Under the pieces are notes generated by a model. That model ran no database searches and had not been told where the DNA came from. It saw only the letters and a program-made list of their open reading frames with translations. Below, piece by piece: positions 53,697 to 61,889 of a stretch of 64,000 bases of DNA. The DNA comes from Levilinea sp. (lineage in GTDB: Bacteria; Chloroflexota; Anaerolineae; Anaerolineales; Anaerolineaceae). How positions within the stretch are numbered: position 1 is the stretch's first letter; each line of letters starts with the position of its first letter. Made by a program: the position numbers and the translations under genes. The DNA is taken from contig JARKPO010000061.1 in NCBI GenBank assembly GCA_029975215.1, positions 62,001-126,000 on the forward strand, read 5' to 3'.

Positions 53697-55177
53697 ACCC
53701 AGCGCTGGAGGATATTGGTCTGCAAAAAGGTGGCGGTCAGGCGGTGCAGGCGGTAGGTGGGGTCACCCAGGCCGCCGCCCACCTCGATGAGCGAGAAATG
53801 CTGCAGGCTGCGCAGCGCGGGGGTGAATTCGTCTGGCGGCAGTCCGCTCATGGCCTGCAGCCAGGGGAGGGTTTCGCCGTCAGGGGAGCTCATCAGCATC
53901 GAGAGCAGCAGTTGGCGGGCGGGATCGTCCAGCAACCCCCAGGATTGGCGGTAAATGTGGGTATAGAGCTGGGCGCTGTCCTGATTGGCAGCATCCTGCA
54001 GGGCGGTGAGAATGGCATCAAAGGGCAGCAGGGTGAGCTGGGCAGCGGCCAGCTTGAGGGCCAGGGGCAGGCCGCCGGTATGGGCAAACAGAGCGGTCAT
54101 GACTTCGCGGCTCAGCCCGGCGGTATGCCCGCGGCGCAGCAGTTCGCTGGTGACCAGTTGGTGAGCCTCTTCGATGGACAGCTCCGGCACGGGCAGCACC
54201 TGCACAAAGGGATAGGCAGACAGACTGGTGCGGCTGGTGAGTAGAAAACGGGTTTGACCTGATAGCGGAAAGAGGTGGGGCAGCAGGTCTTTGACGTCGT
54301 CGGGGGTTTCCAGATTGTCAATGACGATCAGGTAAGGGTGTTCGTGCAGCAGTGGACGCAGATTTTCCAGGCGGGCGGTGGTGGTCAGCCCGGCCAGGGG
54401 ATCCTGGCCTAATTGATACGAGATGCGCGTGACAATGTCGTCCAGGCGCTGGATGGGGTGCGGTGAGGAGGAATCGGGGGCGGCCGGACGTGCGGAAACC
54501 CAGGCGACGCCCGATAACTCGGCCTGGGCGGTCAGGTCCCAGGCGACGGCGCGTGCCAGGGCGGTTTTGCCAATGCCGCCTAGGCCTTCCAGGCTGATGA
54601 AACCCGGTCCGCAGGGCTTTTGCAGCAGTTCCTGCAGACGCGCGCGCAGCGGGCTGTGCCCTACGAAATGCAGATATTCGGGCGGGGGGATATGGCGGCG
54701 GAGACCGTAAAGGCGGTTGGTGCTTTGAACATCTTCATCGGCGCGCTGCAAAGCCGAAAGCAGATGTTCCAATCCGGCAGACAGGCGGCGGCGAAATTGG
54801 CGGGGGGCCACATGCGCCGCATCGGACAGGTCGCGCACCGAAACATCCAGCGGGCTGAGATAGCGGTGGTAGACGGCGCTCCAGGCTTCCAGCTGTGTGC
54901 TGGAGGCGCTGAAATCGGAGGCCAACTGCTCCAGGTTCTGTTCGCGAGAAGGGTTGGCAGGGGCAAGGGTGGGGGCGCCCGCAGCGGCGCGAGCTTGCTG
55001 GAGATGTTCCAGCGCGAGGCGCAGAAGAGTCTCTTCGAGCAGCACGGCGGGGCTGCGGGTGGTGGTGGCGGTCTGCAAGATCTGCAAATGGAGGACAACC
55101 CCGCTGAGAGGTTCAGCCCGGCGGAGAGCACGAAGAGCACGTTCCAGATCGTCGGGGGAAAGCTGGGATTGGGACAT
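53693..55177 (-). CDS. NB-ARC/STAND-type ATPase with N-terminal HTH-like region
   Basis: 494 residues. The P-loop is GLGGIGKTALA (about 196-206), Walker B is YLIVIDNLE, sensor-1 is FLLTSRTS and the NB-ARC GLPLALKLA motif follows, with a winged-helix-like C-terminal part. Before the ATPase, residues about 106-136 (LDVSVRDLSDAAHVAPRQFRRRL) look like a DNA-binding or sigma-like helix-turn-helix. Such ATPases act as signal-dependent switches. It lies next to the large glycan locus and could control it, or it could belong to a defence-type response; neither is proven. A promoter with TTGCAA-17-TATAAT precedes it. Confidence 0.75.
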   Translation of the reverse strand: MSQSQLSPDDLERALRALRRAEPLSGVVLHLQILQTATTTRSPAVLLEETLLRLALEHLQQARAAAGAPTLAPANPSREQNLEQLASDFSASSTQLEAWSAVYHRYLSPLDVSVRDLSDAAHVAPRQFRRRLSAGLEHLLSALQRADEDVQSTNRLYGLRRHIPPPEYLHFVGHSPLRARLQELLQKPCGPGFISLEGLGGIGKTALARAVAWDLTAQAELSGVAWVSARPAAPDSSSPHPIQRLDDIVTRISYQLGQDPLAGLTTTARLENLRPLLHEHPYLIVIDNLETPDDVKDLLPHLFPLSGQTRFLLTSRTSLSAYPFVQVLPVPELSIEEAHQLVTSELLRRGHTAGLSREVMTALFAHTGGLPLALKLAAAQLTLLPFDAILTALQDAANQDSAQLYTHIYRQSWGLLDDPARQLLLSMLMSSPDGETLPWLQAMSGLPPDEFTPALRSLQHFSLIEVGGGLGDPTYRLHRLTATFLQTNILQRWV

Positions 55178-55218
55178 GACCTGTCTCTTTTTTGTCCGAA
55201 ATTTGTCTGAAACCAGCT

Positions 55219-55246
55219 TGTTTGCCGAAAAGCAATCACTATAATG
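55219..55246 (+). promoter_or_regulatory. Possible plus-strand promoter divergent from the NB-ARC gene
   Basis: TTGTTT (55219-55224) and TATAAT (55241-55246) with a 16-nt spacer read toward the plus-strand terminator at 55367-55414. They partly overlap the divergent promoter of the NB-ARC gene. Confidence 0.4.
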
Positions 55247-55253
55247 AATGCAA

Positions 55254-55282
55254 TTATAGCGAACTTGCAGTACAGTTGCAAT
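55254..55282 (-). promoter_or_regulatory. Sigma-70 promoter of the NB-ARC/TPR operon
   Basis: On the minus strand TTGCAA (55282-55277) and TATAAT (55259-55254) are separated by exactly 17 nt. The area is rich in symmetric sequence: TATAATGAATGCAATTATA and TTGCAGTACAGTTGCAA, which could bind a dimeric regulator. Confidence 0.6.
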
Positions 55283-55366
55283 TGTTGTAAGTCATCAATG
55301 TATAAGCATTGTGTAACCCCCCCCATGCGCCATTTCCTTCCGCGCCCAGGGGAGCGGAATTCAATC

Positions 55367-55414
55367 CCAGTCTTGCGAGGGCCACTACCATGAGCCTCGT
55401 GAGACTGGTTTTTT
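55367..55414 (+). terminator. Plus-strand rho-independent terminator in the NB-ARC/MFS gap
   Basis: A 14-bp stem (CCAGTCTTGCGAGG with CCTCGTGAGACTGG, two G-U pairs) with a 14-nt loop is followed by six T residues. On the minus strand no T tract follows, so it works in the plus direction only. Confidence 0.75.
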
Positions 55415-55431
55415 AAGCGGACTGCGGGCCC

Positions 55432-56667
55432 CTATGCAAGGGGTGCGGCGCTTGGGGTTTCGCGGCGTTCCACGCGGATCAGATACAGCAGGAAGGCAAA
55501 GCCAACCAGAGCGATCACTCCTGCGCCAATCCAGATGAAGATAGGGCCGAGAGTGTCATTGAGCAGGCCGCCCAGGAGGGCGCCCACGCCGTGCGAGATG
55601 CCCCAGGTGAGGCCGAAGATGCTCATATAGCGGCCGCGCATGTGGGCAGGGGCGCGTTTGGCGGTGTAGGCGTTGGCCGTGGGAACCAGGGTCAGCTCGC
55701 CAAAGGTCATCACCACCATACTGATCCAAAACCCCCAAAAGCCAGTACTCAGACTGATCATGAACATGGATACGGCGTACAGCAAAACCCCCACGGCGAT
55801 CACCGGCAGGGAGGAGTAGCGTTTGGTGATGTTGGTGACAAACACTTGCAGGGCCACCACCATGATGGCATTGGTGGAGGCAATCCAGCCGAATTCGCTT
55901 TCAAGGATACCAAAATTGGCTTTGAGATAGACGGCCATAAGCACCCACACCATTGTGGCGCACATTTGGCCGAGGATGAGGGCGAAGATAAAACCCATGA
56001 ATGGCCGGTCTTTGAAGATGATGTTGTAGCCACCGAAGCGTTCGCGTACGGGGGCTTGCAGCGCGGCTTCAGGCAGACGGGCGGGCAGGGTTTCGCGGGC
56101 GAAGAAGGTCAGCAGCAGACTGTAGGAGACCATGCCGGTGGCGGCGCTGAGGAAGGCCACCGTGTAGGAAGAGCTGGCGATGAAGCCGCCCAAAGCCGGG
56201 CCGATGGCGACGCCGAGGTTGTTGCTCATGCGCATGATGGCATAGGCATCCAGGCGTTTGTCCTCGGGAATCAGGTCGGCCACCATTGCGTCGGCTCCCA
56301 CACGGTAGAGGGGGTTGACAGCACCGGAGAGGATCATCAAGGCGGCAAAGGCAGCGTAGGTGTGCGCCTGGGTGTAGAGCAAGTACATACCGCCCAACAG
56401 ACCGAGGCTGATGACCATCGCCCATTTGCGGCCCAGACGGTCGATGATCGGCCCCACGATTAATGAGCTGACCAGACCCGCGGCGGAGTTGATGGTCATC
56501 AGGCTGGAAACGATCACAAGGGGCAGGTCGAGCTGGCTGCTGACATACACCATCAAAAAGGGCCAGATCATGCTGGCGCCGATCGTGCTGATGAGCATGC
56601 CGGCCACCATCAGCCAGAATTGACCGGGGTACCGTTTGTTTTGAAGGCTTGCCAGATAGGATGACAT
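55432..56667 (-). CDS. MFS transporter (second of a tandem pair)
   Basis: 411 residues with about 12 hydrophobic segments. The loop between helices 2 and 3 reads GPIIDRLGRKWAM, typical of the major facilitator superfamily. GALVNPLYRVGADAMVADLIP-like sequence (AVNPLYRVGADAMVADL) and APAHMRGRYMSIFGLTWGISHG are nearly the same as in the upstream paralog. Such proteins often export drugs or small metabolites. It is 13 bp downstream of the paralog and presumably co-transcribed. The substrate is unknown. Confidence 0.82.
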   Translation of the reverse strand: MSSYLASLQNKRYPGQFWLMVAGMLISTIGASMIWPFLMVYVSSQLDLPLVIVSSLMTINSAAGLVSSLIVGPIIDRLGRKWAMVISLGLLGGMYLLYTQAHTYAAFAALMILSGAVNPLYRVGADAMVADLIPEDKRLDAYAIMRMSNNLGVAIGPALGGFIASSSYTVAFLSAATGMVSYSLLLTFFARETLPARLPEAALQAPVRERFGGYNIIFKDRPFMGFIFALILGQMCATMVWVLMAVYLKANFGILESEFGWIASTNAIMVVALQVFVTNITKRYSSLPVIAVGVLLYAVSMFMISLSTGFWGFWISMVVMTFGELTLVPTANAYTAKRAPAHMRGRYMSIFGLTWGISHGVGALLGGLLNDTLGPIFIWIGAGVIALVGFAFLLYLIRVERRETPSAAPLA

Positions 56668-56680
56668 AGGAGCGCTCCAT

Positions 56681-57901
56681 TCAGGACAGCGGGGTGCGAG
56701 TGAGCGTGATTTTGAAGCGGCGAGAGAGGATCAGGAACACGGCCACGCCCAGCAGGCCGACGGCCAGGCCGCCGTACCACATGGCCACGGGGGCAATGTT
56801 GTCGTTGAGCAGACCGGCAAAAATGGGCCCAAAACCGGCGGCCAGCGGCCAGGTGAGGGAATAGACGCTCATGTAGCGGCCGCGCATGTCTTCGGGGGCC
56901 AACTGGGCGGTGAGTGAGGTGGCCGTGGGGGTCATGATCAACTCGCCGATGGTAAGGATGACCATACTGACCACAAAAGCCCAAAAGTTCGTGCCGAGAG
57001 CCACGCTGCCCGCCCCCAGAGCGTAAAAGAGCGCGCCGACCGCCAGAACGGGAAGAGGCGGGTACTTTTTGATGACCTGTGTGACGAAGTACTGCACAAA
57101 TATGCACATGAGTGCATTGACGGTCACGATGTAGCCATACTGACTTTCTGGGACGTTGAAATTCTCGTTGGCGTACACGGGCAGCATGACGAACATGAGG
57201 GTGGCGGTGACCATGGTGAAGGTGAAGGCCAGCACAAACCAGACGAAAATGCGGTCCTGAAGGATGCGGCCGTACCCGCCCAGCGGTTCTTTGGGGGCAG
57301 AGGCAGATTTTTCCGCCCGGGTGAGGGTTTCGCGGATGAAGAAAATATTAATGAGGGCATACAATCCAAAAAAGGCAGCAGCTGTAGCAAAAGCCACATT
57401 GTATGAGGCGGCTATGAGGATTCCACCGGCAATGGGGCCGATGGCCACGCCCACGTTGTGCACCATACGCAGGAAAGAGTAGGCATCTACCCGTTCTTGA
57501 TCGGCCACCAGATCGGCGACCATGGCATTGGCGCCTACGGGGTAGAGAGCCGAAGCCGCACCCCAAAAACCCATCAGCAGAGCAAATTCGAAAAAGGTGG
57601 AGGCGCTGCCGAGCAGCCCGTAATACAGTGCACCGCAAAGCAGGGACAGGCTCATCACATGCTTGCGTCCGAAGCGGTCCGCAGCCATCCCGGCGATGAA
57701 CGAAGAAATCAGGCTGGTGATCGCGTTAATGGTCAAGAGGCTGGCCACGGTGGTCATGGGTAAATCTAACCGCTGGCGCAGGTAGATGGTGAGAAACGGC
57801 CAGATCATGGCGCCGCCGGTGGCAGACAGCAGGGATCCGCCGACCAGCAGCCAGTACTGGCGGGGGAAATTTTGCCAGGCTGCTTTAATTTGGTTGAGCA
57901 T
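56681..57901 (-). CDS. MFS transporter (first of a tandem pair)
   Basis: 406 residues, about 12 hydrophobic segments, with GMAADRFGRKHVM in the helix 2-3 loop and LAPEDMRGRYMSVYSLTWPLA in the second half. It is a paralog of the downstream MFS gene. The start at 57901 (MLNQIKAAW) is chosen because GGAAGGCAGG lies upstream; a longer frame reaching 57985 would cross the hairpin at 57943-57972. An inverted repeat TTAGA-ATATGC-TCTAA (57939-57924) just upstream may be an operator. Confidence 0.82.
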   Translation of the reverse strand: MLNQIKAAWQNFPRQYWLLVGGSLLSATGGAMIWPFLTIYLRQRLDLPMTTVASLLTINAITSLISSFIAGMAADRFGRKHVMSLSLLCGALYYGLLGSASTFFEFALLMGFWGAASALYPVGANAMVADLVADQERVDAYSFLRMVHNVGVAIGPIAGGILIAASYNVAFATAAAFFGLYALINIFFIRETLTRAEKSASAPKEPLGGYGRILQDRIFVWFVLAFTFTMVTATLMFVMLPVYANENFNVPESQYGYIVTVNALMCIFVQYFVTQVIKKYPPLPVLAVGALFYALGAGSVALGTNFWAFVVSMVILTIGELIMTPTATSLTAQLAPEDMRGRYMSVYSLTWPLAAGFGPIFAGLLNDNIAPVAMWYGGLAVGLLGVAVFLILSRRFKITLTRTPLS

Positions 57902-57942
57902 AGTGCCTGCCTTCCAGGGAGTATTAGAGCATATTCTAACAC

Positions 57943-57972
57943 AACCCGCCGCTTTTGCAGCAGCGGCGGGTT
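57943..57972 (-). terminator. GC-rich hairpin after the cadherin-repeat gene
   Basis: A perfect 11-bp stem (AACCCGCCGCT / AGCGGCGGGTT) with an 8-nt loop lies 34 nt beyond the cadherin-repeat gene stop. No T run follows on the minus strand, so it may be a weak terminator or an mRNA end-stabilising hairpin. Confidence 0.45.
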
Positions 57973-58005
57973 GGGGATCATCCACTGTGTGCTGTCCAGG
58001 GTGGT

Positions 58006-61000
58006 TTAGGGCGGGGTGACGCTGAGGAAGGGAAAGTAGATTTCCCGCCGGTTGAGGATGGTGATGACGAAGCTTTGCTCAAAGCTGTAACCGCCGCTGT
58101 CTTGCACGGCCAGGCGGATTTCACAGCTGGGTTCGCTTTCATAATCGAACACGTCGGTACTGATCAGCCGATCGCCTTGCACAGCGAAGCGCGCATTGCA
58201 GGTGTCCCCAGAGCCGGGGACGAGGGCAAAGGTAAAGGTCTCACCCAGGTCGGCGTCTGCGGTGGTGAGCAGGCCCACCACGGTGCTGCCGTCGCCGGGT
58301 TGATTCTCCCACAGGGAAGCGTTGGAAAGCAGGACAGCCGTGGGAGGATATTCGCTGACGGGCAGCACCTGTACGCGCAGCGGGGTTTCCACCGCGGCCC
58401 CGGCGGTGTCCACGGCGCGAATGCGCACAAAGTATTCGGACTTGCTTTCGTAATCGAAGACTGCGGCAGAGCGCAGCTGCCCGTCGGTGAGGGTGAAGGC
58501 AGCGTTATCCTGCCCACCTTCACCAGCTGCCAGCGAGAAGGTGAAGGTGTCGCCGGCATCCTGATCTACGGCGCTGAGCGTGCCGATGGGCGCTCCGGCA
58601 GGGGTGTTTTCTGGCAGGCTGCCGTTGGTCAGCAGCACGGCAGTGGGGGCATCGTTGGTGTTGGTGACGGTGACGATGAGGGCCTGATCCACAGTGAGAC
58701 CGCCGGAATCGGTGGCGCGCACGCGGATCTTGTACTGGCTCTTGGTTTCATAGTCCAGCACGCGGGCGGTACGCAGGCTGAGGCCGTTAATGGTGAAGGC
58801 GGCGTTATCTTCGGAGCCTGTGCCGGAAACCAGTTTGAAAGTGTGGCTGTCGCCCTGGTCTTGATCCAGCGCGCTGAGGGTTCCCACCAGGGCGGCGGCG
58901 GGCTGATTTTCGGCCACACTGCTGGGAGAAAGCAGAATGCCGGTGGGAGCGTATTCGTTCTTGTTGGTGACGGCGATGGTGAGGGCCTTTTCCACGCTCA
59001 GGCCGCCGGAATCGGTGGCACGCACGCGGATGCTGTACTGTGTTTGCGTCTCATAGTCAAAGACGGCGGCGGTGAGCAGGTTGGCCCCCGAAAGGCTGAA
59101 GCTGGCGTTGTGGGTGCTGCCCGCGCCGGATACCAGGGCATAGGTGAAGGTATCGCCGGTATCAGGGTCCACCGCGGCCAGTGCGCCCACCAGCGTGCCG
59201 ATCGGTTTATTTTCGGCCACGGTGGTTTTGCTGAGAGTCAGGTCGGTGGGGGCGTCGTTGCGGTTGTTAATGGTGATGATGAAGGCCTTTTCAAACCAGG
59301 CCGCGCCCGAATCGGTGACGCGCGCGCGGATCTTATAGCTGCTCTTGGTTTCAAAATCAAAGCTTTGGGCACTGAGCAGTTGGTTCCCCGACACGCTGAA
59401 ACTGGCATTATCATCACTGCCGGTACCGGGCACCAACGAGAAGGTGAAAGTTTCACCCGCGTCCTGATCTTCGGCGCTGAAAAGGCCCACCAGGCTGCCC
59501 GCCGGACGGTTTTCATCCAGAGTGCGGTTGGAGAGGGCTGGGGCCGCGGGGATGTCGTTGGTGTCGGTGATGGTGAGAGTGAAGGCTTTTTCCAGGAACT
59601 GCCCGCCAGAATCCGTGGCGCGCACGCGCAGGCTGTAAGCGGCTTTGGTCTCAAAATCGAATACAGCGGCCGATTTGAGCTGGTCGCCGCTGATGGTAAA
59701 GCTGGCGTTATCTGCGGAGCCTTCGCCAGAAACCAGGGTGTAGGTGAAGGTTTCGCCCAGGTCAGCATCCTGCGCGCTGAAGGTGCCCACCAGGCTGCCT
59801 TTCACTTTATTTTCGGGGAAAGTGCTGGTGCTGAGGGTAATGTCTTGGGGAGGGGTTTCGCTGACATTCTCAATTTGCACGGTGAGGGCACGCTCAAAGC
59901 TGGCTCCGGCGGCGTCGGTGGTGCGCACACGGATGGAATATTGGCTGCGCACCTCGGCGTCAAAAATGACCGCGGTTTTGAGCTGATTCCCGCTGAGGGT
60001 GAAGCTGCTGTTATCCGCACTGCCTGTGCCAGAGACCAGGGCATAGGTGTAGGTATCAGCGGCGTCTTCATCAGTACTGGAAAGCGTCCCCACCAGTGTG
60101 CCCGCGGGGCGGTTTTCCAGGACGGAAGCGGGCGTGAGGGTGATGCCGCTGGGGGGATCGTTGGCATCCGTGACGGTGATGGTGAATTTTTTGTCGTAGG
60201 TGTCGCCGGAATTGTTGGTGACACGCACGCGGATGCGGTAGGTGGACAGGACTTCAAAATTCAGCGCGGTGGCCGTTTTCAACTGGTTTCCCTGGGTGGT
60301 GAAGAAGATGTTCTCTTCACTACCCTCACCGGAAACCAGGGTGTAGGTATGGGTGGCGTTGGGGTTCTGGTCGGTGGCGGTGAAGGTGCCCACCACGGTG
60401 CCGGCAGGCAGATTTTCGGCAACGCTTTTGGGCGTCAGGCTAAGGCCGGTGATTTGATAAGGATCGTGCAGCCAGCCGGTGACCACGGTGGAGGCGTACA
60501 CGTGCCAGCCGCCAACGGTGAGGGTTTTGGAGCCGGTAGCGGAGCTGTTCTGTTCGATGACGGTAATGCTTCCGTTGCCGTTGGCATCCACGCTGGAGGC
60601 GCTGACCACCGAAGTGTGGCCCACGCCGGTAGTGCCGTAGCTGAGTACATCTCCGGGGACGGGAGCCACACCGGCGGTGTCGTTGGCAATTTTGACCAGG
60701 CTGCCGTTGGGATTGTAAATGGCATAGTTGTTGACCACGTTGAGGCCGTTGCCGGGATAGGGGGGGACGTTATGCGCCAGGTAGAGATAGCGCATGGAGA
60801 GTTCCACGCACTGCCATTCCAACTCGCCGTGCGCGCCGCTAAAGAAGTAAACGACCACATCCTGAACACCGTCATAATAGGGCCGCGGGCCGCAGGCTTT
60901 CACATTGCGGTAGGACGCCCCCAGGGGATAGGAAGCCACTTTGGAGCCGCGGGCTTTGTAATAATCCAGGTCGCATTCACCCTGCCACCAGGCCGGGGTG

Positions 61001-61704
61001 GGCAGATCTCCCACGGCGAAGAGTGACTCGGCGGTTTGCACGCGCGGTAGGGGGGCGAGAGGCGCAGGCAGGGTTTGAGCGGCGGCGCTGGTGGAAGGCT
61101 GGCTGGGGTCAGGACTGTTGAGCTGAAATTGCCCCAGGGGGCGCAGCAGGGCGGCGAGGTCTTCCGTATGATCCAGACGCTGACCCGCGCGCAGAATCCA
61201 GATGCGTCCGCCGGCTTCCGCCACCCATTCGGCCATCAGAATCTGGACGGGGTCCAGCCCGGCGACGGGGGCATCATACACGCTGAAATAACCCGGAACC
61301 CAGCGCCCAAACATACGCGCAGCGGGAGCACGGCGAGCGGGACTGCCCGCCTGGGCATGCTGTTCCTGCAGGGTAGTGCGGAAGGCGCGTTCCTGGCCGG
61401 GGGCGGCGGGGGGCAGGGCTTCGGTGGGGGCGCGCATCCCATAGGGGATGACAGTCAGCGACACTTCCTGATAATCGCCCAGGCGCACAGCGGTGGCCAT
61501 CTGGATGCTGTCATCAGGATCCGCCGCTGTGAAGGGGCCGGGAAGAAAAGGGGCTGCAAGGTTCAGTTCCACGCCGTCCAATGTAAAAGAAGTGCGAGCG
61601 GTTTGGGTTGGGGCGGCCTGGGCGGGGGTGATCACGGCGGCGCATAAAACAGCGCAGGCGGTGAGTATACGGAGCATTTTTGTCATCCAGGGGGAAAGGT
61701 GCAC
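58006..61704 (-). CDS. Secreted CHAP-domain protein with eight cadherin-like repeats
   Basis: 1232 residues. A signal peptide at the N-terminus ends near PAQAAPT. A central CHAP-type amidase/peptidase domain has its Cys in WQCVELSMRY (about 298) and His in GVGHTSVVSA (about 363). From about residue 419 eight repeats of about 100 residues follow, each with a VAENxPAGTxVGT start, DxDxGETFTYxLVSG middle, DYETKSxYxIRVRATDSGG and a DxNDxP-like end, typical of bacterial cadherin-like calcium-binding modules. The protein ends in FPFLSVTPP without an LPXTG signal. It is probably an exported cell-wall or adhesion protein. The start is GTG 61704, with GAGGAGG upstream. Confidence 0.85.
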   Translation of the reverse strand: MHLSPWMTKMLRILTACAVLCAAVITPAQAAPTQTARTSFTLDGVELNLAAPFLPGPFTAADPDDSIQMATAVRLGDYQEVSLTVIPYGMRAPTEALPPAAPGQERAFRTTLQEQHAQAGSPARRAPAARMFGRWVPGYFSVYDAPVAGLDPVQILMAEWVAEAGGRIWILRAGQRLDHTEDLAALLRPLGQFQLNSPDPSQPSTSAAAQTLPAPLAPLPRVQTAESLFAVGDLPTPAWWQGECDLDYYKARGSKVASYPLGASYRNVKACGPRPYYDGVQDVVVYFFSGAHGELEWQCVELSMRYLYLAHNVPPYPGNGLNVVNNYAIYNPNGSLVKIANDTAGVAPVPGDVLSYGTTGVGHTSVVSASSVDANGNGSITVIEQNSSATGSKTLTVGGWHVYASTVVTGWLHDPYQITGLSLTPKSVAENLPAGTVVGTFTATDQNPNATHTYTLVSGEGSEENIFFTTQGNQLKTATALNFEVLSTYRIRVRVTNNSGDTYDKKFTITVTDANDPPSGITLTPASVLENRPAGTLVGTLSSTDEDAADTYTYALVSGTGSADNSSFTLSGNQLKTAVIFDAEVRSQYSIRVRTTDAAGASFERALTVQIENVSETPPQDITLSTSTFPENKVKGSLVGTFSAQDADLGETFTYTLVSGEGSADNASFTISGDQLKSAAVFDFETKAAYSLRVRATDSGGQFLEKAFTLTITDTNDIPAAPALSNRTLDENRPAGSLVGLFSAEDQDAGETFTFSLVPGTGSDDNASFSVSGNQLLSAQSFDFETKSSYKIRARVTDSGAAWFEKAFIITINNRNDAPTDLTLSKTTVAENKPIGTLVGALAAVDPDTGDTFTYALVSGAGSTHNASFSLSGANLLTAAVFDYETQTQYSIRVRATDSGGLSVEKALTIAVTNKNEYAPTGILLSPSSVAENQPAAALVGTLSALDQDQGDSHTFKLVSGTGSEDNAAFTINGLSLRTARVLDYETKSQYKIRVRATDSGGLTVDQALIVTVTNTNDAPTAVLLTNGSLPENTPAGAPIGTLSAVDQDAGDTFTFSLAAGEGGQDNAAFTLTDGQLRSAAVFDYESKSEYFVRIRAVDTAGAAVETPLRVQVLPVSEYPPTAVLLSNASLWENQPGDGSTVVGLLTTADADLGETFTFALVPGSGDTCNARFAVQGDRLISTDVFDYESEPSCEIRLAVQDSGGYSFEQSFVITILNRREIYFPFLSVTPP
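58040..60450 (-). repeat. Tandem array of eight ~300-bp cadherin-like coding repeats
   Basis: Eight in-frame units of about 300 bp occupy this part of the secreted protein gene. Conserved words recur in each: GAAAATCGGCCC/AACCAG-like ENxPAG, GGTGAAACCTTTACC-like GETFT, and ATTCGCGTGCGT-like IRVRA. Units differ enough that the array looks old rather than freshly amplified. Confidence 0.85.
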
Positions 61705-61727
61705 GTGCCGACATCCTCCTCACTTTC

Positions 61728-61755
61728 AGTATACCGGCCGGGGAGGATTCGTCAA
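61728..61755 (-). promoter_or_regulatory. Sigma-70 promoter of the cadherin-repeat gene
   Basis: On the minus strand TTGACG (61755-61750) and TATACT (61733-61728) are separated by 16 nt. The start near 61721 leaves a short leader of about 17 nt that begins just before the GAGGAGG ribosome site, which supports the GTG start at 61704. Confidence 0.65.
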
Positions 61756-61845
61756 CCCATGGAGGATTACAAAACTGATAGATAGGGGCTTGCAAAAGCC
61801 GAACCGCTCGTGCCGTGAGGGGCTTCGTCGGGGGCAGGGGATTTG

Positions 61846-61854
61846 TGATAAAAT
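61846..61854 (+). promoter_or_regulatory. Possible extended -10 promoter of metG
   Basis: TGATAAAAT fits an extended -10 element (TGnTAAAAT), 35 nt upstream of the metG ATG. There is no good -35, which extended -10 promoters tolerate. Confidence 0.4.
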
Positions 61855-61889
61855 TTACCCAACCAATTCCGAGACAATGAGGTGGAACC

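Larger units (their letters stand above)
55253..55414 (+). ncRNA. Candidate small RNA between a plus-strand promoter and terminator
   Basis: No gene of credible length is present in this gap (55178-55431), yet a plus-strand promoter candidate and a strong plus-strand intrinsic terminator bracket about 160 nt. Both flanking genes are on the minus strand, so the terminator does not serve them. The transcript would be antisense to neither coding region. Confidence 0.3.

Noticed and set aside
52119-55177. NB-ARC/TPR pair as a definite anti-phage system
   Set aside because: No effector domain (nuclease, protease, TIR or membrane pore) is visible, so a defence role stays speculative.
58040-60450. 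Regular ~300-bp repeats considered as a CRISPR or satellite array
   Set aside because: The units are coding, divergent and far longer than CRISPR repeats, with cadherin-like protein periodicity.
57955-61026. Very long plus-strand open frame (about 1020 codons) opposite the cadherin-repeat gene
   Set aside because: It is the antisense shadow of eight similar repeats with high GC third positions. It is a Gly/His/Val-rich low-complexity translation with no recognisable domain, and the minus-strand product has a signal peptide, CHAP and cadherin motifs.
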